Assembly (NCBI GenBank): GCA_038851035.1
Contig: JAWCLH010000014.1
Span: 1-64,000, forward strand
DNA length: 64,000 nucleotides
Direction: 5' to 3'
Origin: Thermoplasmata archaeon
GTDB lineage: Archaea > Thermoplasmatota > DTKX01 > VGTL01
Positions 26,890 to 36,475 of this stretch are shown in pieces (positions within the stretch are counted from its first letter, which is position 1; each line of letters starts with the position of its first letter). The position numbers and the translations under genes are program-made. The notes under the pieces were generated by a model. That model was not told the DNA's origin. It saw only the letters and a program-made list of their open reading frames with translations, and ran no database searches.

Positions 26890-27533
26890 GGGGTGTTGCG
26901 CCGGTCGCGAGGAGGGCGGAGCCCGGGGAAAGGCGCGAGATGATTAAAAAAGTCTGCATTGTGGGTGACTCCGGTGTTGGAAAGAACACGATCGCGGGCA
27001 TCGTGGCGCCTTTCGAGAGGGGCCTTGACAGGCTGGTTGAGAGAATAGGGGCCGCAGTCACGAAGTACGGCGCGGAGTTCCAGGTGGGTGCCCAGAGGCT
27101 CAGGCTCACAATTCTCGTCTGGGACGTGACGGGGAGGAGGGACTTCAGGCGGCTCTGGTCCCGGTACTACACCGGCGCCGAGGGCTTTATCGTAGTCGCT
27201 GACGCGTCCAGACCCTCCACCCTCGTCAGTCTACCCCTTTGGATAAGCGCCGTCAGGGGAGTGGGCGGGAAATCTGTCCCTATCGTGGTTGTGGTCAACA
27301 AGACTGGAGTGGTCCCGGGGGGAGAGCTTGCAGAGCTCCGCCAGCAGCTCACCCGGGCCCTCGCGGACCCCGACATTCCCATTTTTCTAGTCGACGCCGT
27401 CTCATCCTCGAAGTCAGTCCTCAAGGCCCCCTTCAGGGAGCTCGCGCGCAGGATTGCGAGGAGAGAGGCGGTGAGGGATTCAGGGGGCCTGCGGGGGAAT
27501 CTGGTGAAGAGGCTTGCCGGCTCCCCAAACTAG
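26886..27533 (+). CDS. Ras/Arf-like small GTPase homologue with degenerate nucleotide motifs
   Basis: 215 residues from ATG 26886, whose ATGA overlap with the CBS gene supports the start (MIKKVCIVGD at 26940 is the other choice). The fold is clear: P-loop GDSGVGKNT, WDVTG (DxxG), ARYYTGAEG-like switch region SRYYTGAEGFIVVADAS, and VVVVNKTG. But three key positions are changed: the Mg-binding Ser/Thr after GK is Asn, the residue after DxxG (Gln61 of Ras) is Arg, and the base-specifying Asp of NKxD is Gly. In Ras the first change (S17N) abolishes normal GTP-state function. This is therefore likely a pseudo-GTPase or one with altered nucleotide preference. Co-translated with the CBS protein. Confidence 0.85.
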   Translation: MRGVAPVARRAEPGERREMIKKVCIVGDSGVGKNTIAGIVAPFERGLDRLVERIGAAVTKYGAEFQVGAQRLRLTILVWDVTGRRDFRRLWSRYYTGAEGFIVVADASRPSTLVSLPLWISAVRGVGGKSVPIVVVVNKTGVVPGGELAELRQQLTRALADPDIPIFLVDAVSSSKSVLKAPFRELARRIARREAVRDSGGLRGNLVKRLAGSPN

Positions 27534-27650
27534 AATGCGAGTAGAATGCGAGGCGCGGAGCGTGCGCCGGTTGGGCGGCCCACCCTCTGCTCAGTTGGAA
27601 CAACTCCCCAAACCCAGATGCCCGCACCGAATTCGTCTCTGATTACCCGC

Positions 27651-29696
27651 TCAGGGGATGGGGAGCAGAACCACCTGAGACCTTCCCGGCGGCAGGAGCC
27701 GAAGCACTTCCTCGGGGGTGCACTCGAGCTCGCGCGCCAGCCTGCGCGCCACAGTTATGGCCTCATCCTGGCCCGGCTGGATGCCGGCGATTTTCCGTGA
27801 GTGTTTTCGCAACGCGCTTTCGGGCCCGCACATCAGAAGCCTCTCTCCCTCGTGCTCCACCCAGCCAATCGCGAGTCTGAGCTCGAGATTATGTAAGAAG
27901 TTCTTCCGACCGCGGACCACGAATGCCCCCTTGGGTAGGTACTCCCCGCTCTCGGGCGTTTTGCTCACCTGCTCCGGCCTCACCCAGTACGCGCTACCGG
28001 AGGCAAGCCCCGCGGCCCAGGCCTTCGAGCACGCGAGCGCGAAGAGGCAGGCCTCTCGAAGGGTCTGCTCCGGTAACCCCGCGCTTCCTCCGCCTCCCCT
28101 CTCCTCACCCTCCCTCCGCGCGCCGCGACTCTCTCCTTCAGCTCCCCATCTCCTCTCGGACGCCTTCACAACAACGCTCGGGGCCCCATGGAGGTCCGCG
28201 TGAGCGTAGAAGTCCCCCTCCTTCATGTGCCTCTTCACGAGCCTCTCGTTGCTGGAAGCGTCCCTTCCAGCGAGGACAAGGAAGCCCTCGCTCGATATAA
28301 ACCATCTGTACCTCTCAAACCAGAACGGCTTCGTCCGCCTCTTCTTCTCCGGTCCTCCAGCCCCAGCTACGGGGCCGGGGGCTCCCGCGGCAGCCTCCCC
28401 TCTCGCCTCGAGTGAGCGGAGCTTCTCCATCGCCTCCTCCAGAGCCTTGCTGGCCCGCTGGGCCTTCTCCGAAGCCTGCTTTGCTTTCTCGAAGTGGGCC
28501 GAGATGTTCTCCCTAGCGCTCCTCCGGATATCGAGCTCCGCCTGACCCGCCTCAAGCTCCAGCACAACGGTCCCAGCGGGGGGCCTGGCCTCTCTTACGC
28601 ATTCCAGACGACCAGCGGAAAGAGCCTCTTGGACCGATTCCCAGCCGCCACTTGCGTGGAGCCTCCTGAGCTCTTCCAAGAGGCGCTCAAGCTCCTCTGC
28701 CCTGCTCGATAACTCCCCCGCCACCTGCCTACCGGCCCTAGCCTGCTGCTCGCACGCCTCTATCGCCCTTCTCTGGCTCTCGATCTGCCTGCGTAGGCGC
28801 TCAAGCTCCTCGCCAATGCCCCGCCTCCTTTCCTCAAATCTCTTTTTTTTCCTCCAGTATCCCACATAGAACGATATCGCATCATTGACCGTGGCAAGGC
28901 AGCGGGAGGGACGGCCGAGGTCGATCCGGAGCGGAATCGGGGTAAAGTCAACAGGAATTTCGCCCTCAAGGAGTACAACCGGGCTCCTTCGCGAGGAGAC
29001 CTCGTCGAAGAGGCTAGTGATTGCCTCGATAAGGCCTCCAGCATCGGTGGCTGGGAGCCTCGCCGCTTTCAGACTCCTCTCCAGACCGGTGCGTGCGCAG
29101 ACCTCCTCCGCGTACCTTCCACCCAAGTTCACCGACACCGCGAGCGTCCGGACGAGGTCGCCTTTAGAGGCCCTGAGGAGGGCAAGGAGCTCCTTCTCCC
29201 CCAGCGTGCGAGGGTCGGTCCTTGCCGGTGGAAAAAGGTAGGGCTGGCCTCTCCTCACCCTCCGGTGTTCCCAGTCCTCCTCGCGGAGCGGCTGGACAAT
29301 CGTCCCGTTCCTGACGAGCACGATATTCCCCTCGCCGAAGAGCTCGAGCACAAGCTCAGAGTCCTCGAAACCCAGCACAACTAGGCGCTCGAATCCCCTC
29401 TGCTCAACGGACCTCAGCCGTTGATTCTCTAGGTGCTTCCTAAGGAGCATCGCGAAGGCCGGTGGTGGCGGGAGCTCCTCCTGGGACCTATCGCGCGTGT
29501 AGAGCCACCGCCCCTCCTCGACCACGAGCTCCACTCTCCCCCTACCCGGTGTCCTCAACCGGAGGAATAGCTCTCGATCCGAGGGCTGGAAGACCTTCTC
29601 AACGAAGCCCCCCACGACTCCCCGGAGCTCATCGACGAGGGCCAGAACGTCGAATGCTGTCAGCTCTGTTTTGGGAGGGCTGGCGGGGGCCTCCAT
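27651..29696 (-). CDS. rqcH: NFACT protein RqcH (Rqc2 homologue), ribosome quality control
   Basis: 681 residues. It binds the 50S subunit carrying a stalled peptidyl-tRNA and, in bacteria and by homology in archaea, directs C-terminal tailing. NFACT-N begins with LTAFDVLALVDELRG, includes FAMLLRKHLENQRL and LFGEGNIVLV; a helix-hairpin-helix region and a long charged coiled coil (about 285-440) follow; NFACT-R is marked by WFERYRWFISSEGFLVLAGRDASSNE and DFYAHADLHGAPSVVVK. The ATG at 29696 lies about 28 bases after a TATA-like GTTATATTGAT located at the end of the neighbouring gene. A low-complexity Gly/Glu/Arg insert (GAEGESRGARREGEE) interrupts NFACT-R. Confidence 0.93.
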   Translation of the reverse strand: MEAPASPPKTELTAFDVLALVDELRGVVGGFVEKVFQPSDRELFLRLRTPGRGRVELVVEEGRWLYTRDRSQEELPPPPAFAMLLRKHLENQRLRSVEQRGFERLVVLGFEDSELVLELFGEGNIVLVRNGTIVQPLREEDWEHRRVRRGQPYLFPPARTDPRTLGEKELLALLRASKGDLVRTLAVSVNLGGRYAEEVCARTGLERSLKAARLPATDAGGLIEAITSLFDEVSSRRSPVVLLEGEIPVDFTPIPLRIDLGRPSRCLATVNDAISFYVGYWRKKKRFEERRRGIGEELERLRRQIESQRRAIEACEQQARAGRQVAGELSSRAEELERLLEELRRLHASGGWESVQEALSAGRLECVREARPPAGTVVLELEAGQAELDIRRSARENISAHFEKAKQASEKAQRASKALEEAMEKLRSLEARGEAAAGAPGPVAGAGGPEKKRRTKPFWFERYRWFISSEGFLVLAGRDASSNERLVKRHMKEGDFYAHADLHGAPSVVVKASERRWGAEGESRGARREGEERGGGGSAGLPEQTLREACLFALACSKAWAAGLASGSAYWVRPEQVSKTPESGEYLPKGAFVVRGRKNFLHNLELRLAIGWVEHEGERLLMCGPESALRKHSRKIAGIQPGQDEAITVARRLARELECTPEEVLRLLPPGRSQVVLLPIP

Positions 29697-29734
29697 GGGT
29701 GCTCAAAGGCCGTCGGCTGATATCAATATAACGC

Positions 29735-32700
29735 CTACCTCTGCGTCCTTCCGCACTTGCGGCACTGGTAAACTCCCTCCCCGATGAGTAGGAGCCTCGA
29801 GCCGCAGGCGTAGCAGAGCCTAGTCGTCAGGACCGCGCGGGCAGGCCCAGCTCCCTTTGTGGCATCCTCTCCCAGTAATTGTGCTGAACTCCCTAGGGCA
29901 GGTCCCTCGCGCTCCCTGGCCGCCTGCATGGCCTCGATTCTCTGCTTCCGCCTGAGCGCGAATAGGTAGAATCCTATCGCCCCTCCCAGAATCGCGGCGA
30001 CGAGGGCCGCGGGCCCCGCCCAGAGCATGAAACCGGAGTCTCCGGCAATCCCGCCCTTCGAGACCGGTCTAGGCACAATTACAACACTCACATTGGTGAC
30101 CACAGTGTTGCCATCGCTGTCCGTTACTGAGACGGTGATATCGTCCCTTCCCGTCTTTCCAAGCGATTTTACTCTCATGAGCCCGCTGGCATCAATACTA
30201 ACTTCGAGAAGGCCCCGGTCGACTCCGGTCACGTTGAACCTGAGGCCGAACTGGCCGTCCTCCCTGTCACTCGCATACATCGTCAGATCGATCTGGACCT
30301 CCCTCCCCACCTCGACCCTGAGTTCCCCGATGGCCTCAATGAAGCTCGGGGGGAAGGAAAGGAGAATCTGGATATCAACATGCCCTGCAGCCTTTCCGTC
30401 GCTTACCGTTATTCTGACTAGCTCATTCTCGAGGTTCTCGTCGTGGGGGTAGTTGAATGTCACGGTGAAGCCTTGCACTGAGGCGTAAATCGTACTGACC
30501 ATGACCCTGAGCTGGCTGGGCTCATTGTCCACATCGGACACGAAGGGCCTGAGGTCTAGGGTAAGTGGTACTCCCACCGGGACCGTCTGAGGAGGAATCG
30601 GGGCAATCACGGGCGGGTCGTTGACGGAGAGTACTTTGAGCGTCAGGTTTACCATAGCCTCCAGTCCACCGGTGTCCCTCACGATGAGAAGCATCGTGCC
30701 CTCGCCACTCAAATTCGGCAAGGGATAAATTCTGAGGGTGTTGTTTTCATCGATTTCAACGGTGAGCAGCTCGGCCGGGATGTTCTCTGCCCTCCACCTA
30801 AGCGCGCTCGGGGCGTCCTCCTCGTCGAATGCGAAGGGTGCAAGGTCTAGTGTGAGGTTCGTGTCCTCGTTTGTAGTCAGGGGTGGAATCGGCAGCGTCA
30901 CCGGGCGGTCGTTCACGCCCCGAATTTTAACTTGCAGCACGCCGTTAGCAGTTGCGCTGCCGTCTGAGAGCGTTAGGTTGATGCTCTCCCCGCCAATGTC
31001 TATCGGGTAGTGGAAGGTAATATTCAGGCCCTCAACCTGAGCATAGAGCGAGGTCATTGTTAGCCGGAGCTGGCCGGGGTTGTTGTCAACATCGCCCACG
31101 AATGGACCGAGGTCGAATGTGTAGAAGGTGTCCTCCGTTACATTGACGACCGGTAGCTCAGCGAAGTAGGGGGGATCATTGACCGGTGCGATGGTTACAT
31201 TGATAAGCTCCGAGTCCGTGAAGACGCCGCCCCTGTCGGTAGCCCTCACTCCGATTCTTCTAGTGCCGTACCAGTCCCGTGTGCCCGAGTAGACACTCAG
31301 CCAGGTGCCGTTCACCGCCGCGTGCACCTTGGACGCCTCCTGTTCATATACCACGCTGTAGCTCAGCTCGCCGGGGTAGATGTCGTCTGTGAAGTATTCG
31401 TTTAGGTTCAGGGCGTTCTCGAGGGAACCATCCTCGGGGAAGGAAATTGCGGGGAAGGCCCTGATCTGGGTTGGCGGGCCGTTCAGGAAGAAATACCCCA
31501 GCGCCGACCAGGGGCTGAAGCGGCCCGTTTCGTAGACGGCCCGGACGCGCCAGTAATATTTCCCTCCCCTGATTTTTGAGGGGGTGTAGGAGGCTCCCTC
31601 CGGGTCGACGAGCTTCTCGTCCTCGTCGGGGCTGGAGAAAGTGGAGTTGTCGTCTATCTGCACGTGATAGTTGACGATGGGGTCGTGTGTGGTCGGGTAT
31701 ATCCAACACTCGAGCATCTTCATCCAAGTCAGCCGGGGCATGACGTTGTTGAAGAGCGCGCCGTCCGGAGGCCCAGTAATAATCGGCGTGAGCAGAGGGA
31801 CGTTTCTCGGTGTTCCGCCGTTCGAAGTGGCCCGGCCCGCGCCCTTTCCCCCATAGCTCCCGCCCCCTGCCGAAGTCTTCCCATCGCCCTTTGTTCCCCC
31901 GACCGCGGTGATATGGACGAAGTCCGCCGGAATGGAGCCCTGAAGGCAGTAGAACGCCACCTCTGCGTCTCCGCCGTCGCCGGTGTTGCCCGTCGCCTGC
32001 CCCTCGCCCGCGCTACCGGAATAGGAGCCGCCCCCGGAGCCAGTGTAGCCCCCTCCGCCACCGCCAGCGTTGCTCCCTCCGGAGCCGCCGGTCCCGCCGT
32101 TGCCGCCCGAGCCTCCCGTGGCGTTGATGTAGGACGAGTTGAACCAGAGATAGTTGAGTGCAGTCATGCGGACGAGTGCCATGCCCCCCCTCCCGACGTT
32201 GCTCGAAGCACTCCCGCTGCCCGCGGAACCCTGATAGCTGTAATAACCTGCCCCACCCCCGCCGCCGTAGCCCCCTCCTCCACCTCCGCCGTAAGACCCT
32301 CCCTTTCCGCCTGTGCCTCCGTTGCCAGCGTTGCCCCCGCGGAGGTTGAGCGAGCTGTTGACGGCCCATATATTCTGGGCAGTAATGACCAGTGTGGCGT
32401 TGCCTCCCGCGCCCACGTTCCCCGAGGCGGTCCCGGCTCCTCCGCCGTTGTAGCCCCCGCCGCCACCGCCGCCACCGTACCCCCCTCCCCCGCCTCCTCC
32501 GTAGTTCCCGTCGCCGCCCGTTCCCCCGCTGGCCGAGTTACCTCCCGTGCAAAAGAGCGAGAGGCCGTCCAAGGTGAGGTTGTTGCATGACACGCTCATG
32601 TTGGCCTCGCCCCCCGCACCTACGTTTCCCCCCGCGGCGCCGCTTCCCCCTGTCGCGTAGGAGCTCCCTCCTCCACCGCCTGCGAAGCCACCCCCACCGC

Positions 32701-33814
32701 CACCGGCTGAGTAGTAGGGGTAATTCGAGACGCTGCCCCCTCTGCCTCCAGCACCTGGCGTACCTCCGTTGCCGCCTTTGAGGATAGCTGTGGCGCTTCG
32801 GATGGTCGCGTTCTCCGCCTCTACCACAAACATCGCATAGCCCCCAGCGCCCACATTATCAGAGACCGACGCGCTCTTGCCAGAGCTCTGGTAGTTTTCG
32901 CCCCCGTCGCCGCCGGCATACCCGCCACCTCCACCACCGCCACTATAATAATATTGGCTGCCGCTGGAGGTCGATCCCGCGCCGCCGTTTCCCGCGTCCC
33001 CACCCTTTCCAGCACTGCAATCTAGCATAACGTTTTCAATGAGTACCGTGCGGCCGCTGACATGTACTACGCCATCCCCCCCAGAGCCTACGAAGCCCGA
33101 CACCCTTCCTCCATTGCTATAGCCACCGCCCTGCCCGCCGGTTCCCCCGCTACCGGCCTTTCCGTCCGCGGCCCGGCCCCCGTCCCTGCCAATTGTGGTG
33201 AACTTTGAGCCGCCGGAGAGCTCTACATAGGGCGTTTGCGGCCCGCCAAGTCTTATCAGGCCCCGGCCGCCCGCGGATATGTAGCCCGATAGTGGACCCG
33301 AGGTCCAGGGAGTGGTGGTCCCTCTCCCGTTCCCGCCGATGCACTTGATTTCAGACCCTCCGGTCACCCTGACGAACCCAGATGCGTTAACGCTGACTAT
33401 CGCCTCTCCCCCCTGGCTCAAGTCCATCGTGGCTGCGCCGTCTGGAGCCATCAAGGTGATTTTACTGCCGCCCGAGACGTTGAAATCGATGCAATCACCA
33501 GCGATCACCGCGTCCAGGCCCGGAGTGGTCTGCGTGACGGCGACGGTGCCCCCGGAGGCGATGAAGCTCCCCCCCTCCAAATGGATTGATTTGGCGTTGA
33601 GGGTTGTGCCCTGCGGGATAATCAGAGTTCCTCCTTCTCTAATTACAATCAGCTCCCAGGTCTCGGTCCCCGAAACGCGGTACTCCGAGCTAACTATCAG
33701 ATTCTGGCCCGCGGGCCGGCCACCCTCTCCAAAGACAGGGAGCAGAGGCGTCAGGGCGGTCACAGCCATCGCCACGACAGCAACCCACGCAGTATAAAGA
33801 CGGCCGACGCTCAT
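29735..33814 (-). CDS. Giant glycine-rich surface protein with cadherin-like repeats, membrane helix and cytoplasmic zinc ribbon
   Basis: 1359 residues from ATG 33814 (AAAGGGG ribosome site about 7 bases upstream; the TATA at 33884 excludes the ORF opening at 33928). Signal peptide 1-29. A beta-helix-like N-terminal region is followed (about 200-680) by five or more repeats of 75-85 residues, each anchored by NVGAGG-A and containing long Gly/Tyr/Ser runs. Next come a fibronectin-III-like domain (WRVRAVYETGRFSPWS) and about five cadherin-like modules (VNDPPYF, VNDRPV, VNDPPVI). A membrane helix (MLWAGPAALVAAILGGAIGFYLF) leads to a cytoplasmic tail ending in a CxxC...CxxC zinc ribbon (CYACG, CRKCG). 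The glycine repeats suggest an extended, flexible surface fibre; role unknown. Confidence 0.85.
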   Translation of the reverse strand: MSVGRLYTAWVAVVAMAVTALTPLLPVFGEGGRPAGQNLIVSSEYRVSGTETWELIVIREGGTLIIPQGTTLNAKSIHLEGGSFIASGGTVAVTQTTPGLDAVIAGDCIDFNVSGGSKITLMAPDGAATMDLSQGGEAIVSVNASGFVRVTGGSEIKCIGGNGRGTTTPWTSGPLSGYISAGGRGLIRLGGPQTPYVELSGGSKFTTIGRDGGRAADGKAGSGGTGGQGGGYSNGGRVSGFVGSGGDGVVHVSGRTVLIENVMLDCSAGKGGDAGNGGAGSTSSGSQYYYSGGGGGGGYAGGDGGENYQSSGKSASVSDNVGAGGYAMFVVEAENATIRSATAILKGGNGGTPGAGGRGGSVSNYPYYSAGGGGGGFAGGGGGSSYATGGSGAAGGNVGAGGEANMSVSCNNLTLDGLSLFCTGGNSASGGTGGDGNYGGGGGGGYGGGGGGGGYNGGGAGTASGNVGAGGNATLVITAQNIWAVNSSLNLRGGNAGNGGTGGKGGSYGGGGGGGYGGGGGAGYYSYQGSAGSGSASSNVGRGGMALVRMTALNYLWFNSSYINATGGSGGNGGTGGSGGSNAGGGGGGYTGSGGGSYSGSAGEGQATGNTGDGGDAEVAFYCLQGSIPADFVHITAVGGTKGDGKTSAGGGSYGGKGAGRATSNGGTPRNVPLLTPIITGPPDGALFNNVMPRLTWMKMLECWIYPTTHDPIVNYHVQIDDNSTFSSPDEDEKLVDPEGASYTPSKIRGGKYYWRVRAVYETGRFSPWSALGYFFLNGPPTQIRAFPAISFPEDGSLENALNLNEYFTDDIYPGELSYSVVYEQEASKVHAAVNGTWLSVYSGTRDWYGTRRIGVRATDRGGVFTDSELINVTIAPVNDPPYFAELPVVNVTEDTFYTFDLGPFVGDVDNNPGQLRLTMTSLYAQVEGLNITFHYPIDIGGESINLTLSDGSATANGVLQVKIRGVNDRPVTLPIPPLTTNEDTNLTLDLAPFAFDEEDAPSALRWRAENIPAELLTVEIDENNTLRIYPLPNLSGEGTMLLIVRDTGGLEAMVNLTLKVLSVNDPPVIAPIPPQTVPVGVPLTLDLRPFVSDVDNEPSQLRVMVSTIYASVQGFTVTFNYPHDENLENELVRITVSDGKAAGHVDIQILLSFPPSFIEAIGELRVEVGREVQIDLTMYASDREDGQFGLRFNVTGVDRGLLEVSIDASGLMRVKSLGKTGRDDITVSVTDSDGNTVVTNVSVVIVPRPVSKGGIAGDSGFMLWAGPAALVAAILGGAIGFYLFALRRKQRIEAMQAAREREGPALGSSAQLLGEDATKGAGPARAVLTTRLCYACGSRLLLIGEGVYQCRKCGRTQR

Positions 33815-33883
33815 CGCGAACATCCCCTTTGACCTTTTGATACACGGCGACTGTATTTTAGATTTTCCCATGAGCAGGTAAAT

Positions 33884-33893
33884 CTTTAAATAG
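33884..33893 (-). promoter_or_regulatory. TATA box for the glycine-rich surface-protein gene
   Basis: On the minus strand CTATTTAAAGATT lies about 70-80 bases before ATG 33814, predicting a leader of about 45 bases with the AAAGGGG ribosome site. Confidence 0.55.
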
Positions 33894-34122
33894 TCCCCTT
33901 CAGCCAGTCTTGCATCGGCCGCGTCCACCCCACCGCCCGCGTCTGAAGCCGGAAATAGCGCGTGAAAAGCCCCATTAACTCAGCGCTTTCCGCGCGCCCA
34001 CAGGCAGAGACACACTCTTATTGATGGAACATGCTATCACACCGCATACCTTCTGGGAAAAGATTATCAAATCGAACGCTGTTCACAGCACTCGCCAGGG
34101 GACTGGCAGAAGGGGGTAATGA

Positions 34123-35373
34123 ATGGTCGAGGAGCTGAATCCGTTCAAGATAGCGCAGAAGCAACTGGAGATGGCTGCGGAGAAGTTGGGGCTGGACCAA
34201 GCGACGACCGAGCTGCTCAAGTGGCCGATGAGGGAGTTCGTTTTCACAATCCCTCTTAAAATGGACGATGGCTCGACGAGAATTCTCAGGGCCTACCGCG
34301 TGCAGTACAACCACGCGCGGGGCCCGAACAAAGGTGGAATTCGCTGGCACCCGGACGAGACGATAGACACGGTCAGAGCGCTGGCGGCCTGGATGACCTG
34401 GAAGACCGCCGTCGTGGACCTCCCGCTCGGCGGGGGCAAGGGTGGGGTCACAGTGGACCCGAAGAAGCTCTCCACCGCCGAGAAGGAGAGGCTCGCGCGG
34501 GCGTACATGAGGGCAGTGGCCCACGAGGTCGGGGTACACAAGGACGTTCCCGCGCCCGACGTCTACACCGATCCGCAGATAATGGCCTGGATGATGGACG
34601 AGTACGAGACCATCGTCCAGCACAGCCACCCCGGCGTCATCACCGGCAAGCCGATTCCGCTCGGTGGCTCGCAGGGCAGGGGCGACGCAACTGCGCGCGG
34701 AGGCATCTATGTTACCCGCGAGGCGGCCAAAAAGCTCGGCATGAAGACCCAGGGGGCGACGATGGCGATTCAGGGCTTTGGAAACGCCGGCCAGTTCGCC
34801 GCCCAGCTCGGTACCGAGATTCTGGGCCTGAAGCTGATCGCCGCGAGCGACTCCCAGGGGGGGGTGATAAACGAGAAGGGGATTGACTACAAGGCGCTCA
34901 TCGAGCACAAGAACAAGACCGGCAAGGTCGGTGGCTTCCCGGGGACGAAGCCAATAAGCAACGAGGAGCTGCTCGAGCTGAAGTGCGACATTCTCTTCCC
35001 GGCGGCGCTCGAGAACGTGATAACATCAAAGAACGCGAAGAACATCAAGGCGAAAATCGTCTGCGAGCTCGCCAACGGACCCACCACGCCAGAGGCCGAC
35101 GAGGTCCTCTACAAGAACGGGGTCCTCGTGCTGCCGGACTTCCTCGCGAACGCGGGCGGGGTCACGGTCTCCTACTTCGAGCAGGTCCAGAACACCTACA
35201 ACTACTACTGGCCTCTCGAGGAGGTCCACAGGCAGCTCGACGCCAAGATGACGAAGGCCTTCAATGACGTCTACGAGATGTCGAAGAGGGAGAAGGTCCA
35301 CATGCGCCTCGCGGCCTACATGGTCGCCGTGAAGCGCGTGGCGGACGCCTGCAAGCTGCGCGGGTGGGTCTGA
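34123..35373 (+). CDS. gdhA: Glutamate dehydrogenase
   Basis: 416 residues, typical of hexameric archaeal GDH: L-glutamate plus NAD(P) to 2-oxoglutarate and ammonia. Landmarks: [34 protein letters not shown], the catalytic [10 protein letters not shown] lysine loop, [12 protein letters not shown], and the Rossmann motif [10 protein letters not shown]. The residue after the second Rossmann strand is not clearly diagnostic of NAD or NADP (ASDSQGG). ATG 34123 is preceded by AGGGGGT. It is monocistronic, divergent from the glycine-rich gene across a 300-base spacer that also holds that gene's promoter and a TATA-like GATTATCAAA near 34063. Confidence 0.96.
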   Translation: MVEELNPFKIAQKQLEMAAEKLGLDQATTELLKWPMREFVFTIPLKMDDGSTRILRAYRVQYNHARGPNKGGIRWHPDETIDTVRALAAWMTWKTAVVDLPLGGGKGGVTVDPKKLSTAEKERLARAYMRAVAHEVGVHKDVPAPDVYTDPQIMAWMMDEYETIVQHSHPGVITGKPIPLGGSQGRGDATARGGIYVTREAAKKLGMKTQGATMAIQGFGNAGQFAAQLGTEILGLKLIAASDSQGGVINEKGIDYKALIEHKNKTGKVGGFPGTKPISNEELLELKCDILFPAALENVITSKNAKNIKAKIVCELANGPTTPEADEVLYKNGVLVLPDFLANAGGVTVSYFEQVQNTYNYYWPLEEVHRQLDAKMTKAFNDVYEMSKREKVHMRLAAYMVAVKRVADACKLRGWV

Positions 35374-35532
35374 GGGGCCGGGCGCGAGGGGCGGGCCCGT
35401 GAGGGCCCGCCGCGCCATCCGCCCTTCCGCCGGGGGTCGGCTGAGTCGCGCCCGGGGGCTGGGAAAGGCGGTCCCCCGCGAGCGGGTGAAAATGGTTCCC
35501 TTAAAAACCTTTTTTATACGCGTACACCTCGC

Positions 35533-35542
35533 AAAATATTTA
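35533..35542 (+). promoter_or_regulatory. TATA box of the broken transglutaminase gene
   Basis: AAAATATTTA lies about 50-60 bases before the candidate start codons ATG 35584/35596, at the left edge of the AT-rich stretch. Confidence 0.45.
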
Positions 35543-35791
35543 ATGACCAGAAGTAATGAATTAAAGGCAGGGGAGATGTTCTCATGTCTTTAGTTATGAA
35601 AATTGGGGGGAGGACGCCATAGAATAATCTGTATCGTGGTCATCCTGTCCATTTAAATCTTCCCGGGCCTGATTCATATTCCGTTTATCACTGCTGATGA
35701 AGAAATAATAATACTCTCAATAAAAGAGTTCGACATTCAGCCCCCATCTGGTCCCGACCCCTTTTCAGGTAGCTTTCCATGGGAATCTCCT

Positions 35792-36475
35792 ATGGAATGG
35801 TGTTTGGAGATTCAGCATCGGGCCTGGAACGACCGTCTGACGATCATTTTACAGAGTCACGTAAAAGACGGTCCTTACTGGTTCGATTGGTATAGTCTGG
35901 AAAATGCTATTGGCGAGTCTGAAGCTTATGACAGCGATGATTCCTTTACCAATGTCGAATTGAGGGACTTTTACGGTGTGAGCTATGAGCTTGAAAATAC
36001 TGAAGGTGACGGTTACCTTGAAATCAACCCCGATGTGACCAATTCTGATGAAATATATCATCTGGGGTTTAGATATTATGCAGATGGCGACCAGAGCGTG
36101 CTGAGGATAATGTCGATCGGCGCCGGGTCGGACTATATCCTGAGTGTTTCTACGGCGTATCCCGCAGGGGCGGACCTGGATTTTGCCCCCTGCCCCAAAC
36201 TCGGCGAATATCAAATTAGGATTGTTAGAGACTTCGATTTTCAATACGATGAGGGTAAATATTTTGAGGATCGATACTATCTTAAAGGATATGCAAAACC
36301 ATATAATTCTCTTTCAATGGGAAGAGCCCCAGTCGAGCGAAATTACATTTCAGAGCTGTATTATCTTACCTGGGAGAATGGCCATGATTTACCGGAGTAT
36401 GGTGTAGAAACAAATTTATTTCAAATTGGAGAGCAGCGGCTGGGACGACCCTACAACACACGATATCGACAATGA
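35792..36475 (+). CDS. Fragment 1 of the broken gene: N-terminal beta domain
   Basis: 227 residues in one open stretch, continuous upstream in the same frame back to TAA 35654. Rich in Tyr, Asp and Glu, beta-type, no catalytic motif. Its last 15 residues (after about 36425) are probably out of frame. Confidence 0.5.
   Translation: MEWCLEIQHRAWNDRLTIILQSHVKDGPYWFDWYSLENAIGESEAYDSDDSFTNVELRDFYGVSYELENTEGDGYLEINPDVTNSDEIYHLGFRYYADGDQSVLRIMSIGAGSDYILSVSTAYPAGADLDFAPCPKLGEYQIRIVRDFDFQYDEGKYFEDRYYLKGYAKPYNSLSMGRAPVERNYISELYYLTWENGHDLPEYGVETNLFQIGEQRLGRPYNTRYRQ

Noticed and set aside
31664-32590. 308-residue plus-strand open frame opposite the glycine repeats
   Set aside because: Ala/Pro/Ser-rich antisense of the Gly codons; no start context.
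32000-33200. DNA-level tandem repeats in the glycine-rich gene as a separate repeat element
   Set aside because: The periodicity follows from the protein repeats (NVGAGG units) and is degenerate at the DNA level.
34018-34908. 296-residue minus-strand open frame over the gdhA start
   Set aside because: Antisense of conserved glutamate dehydrogenase codons, His/Leu/Arg-rich shadow composition.
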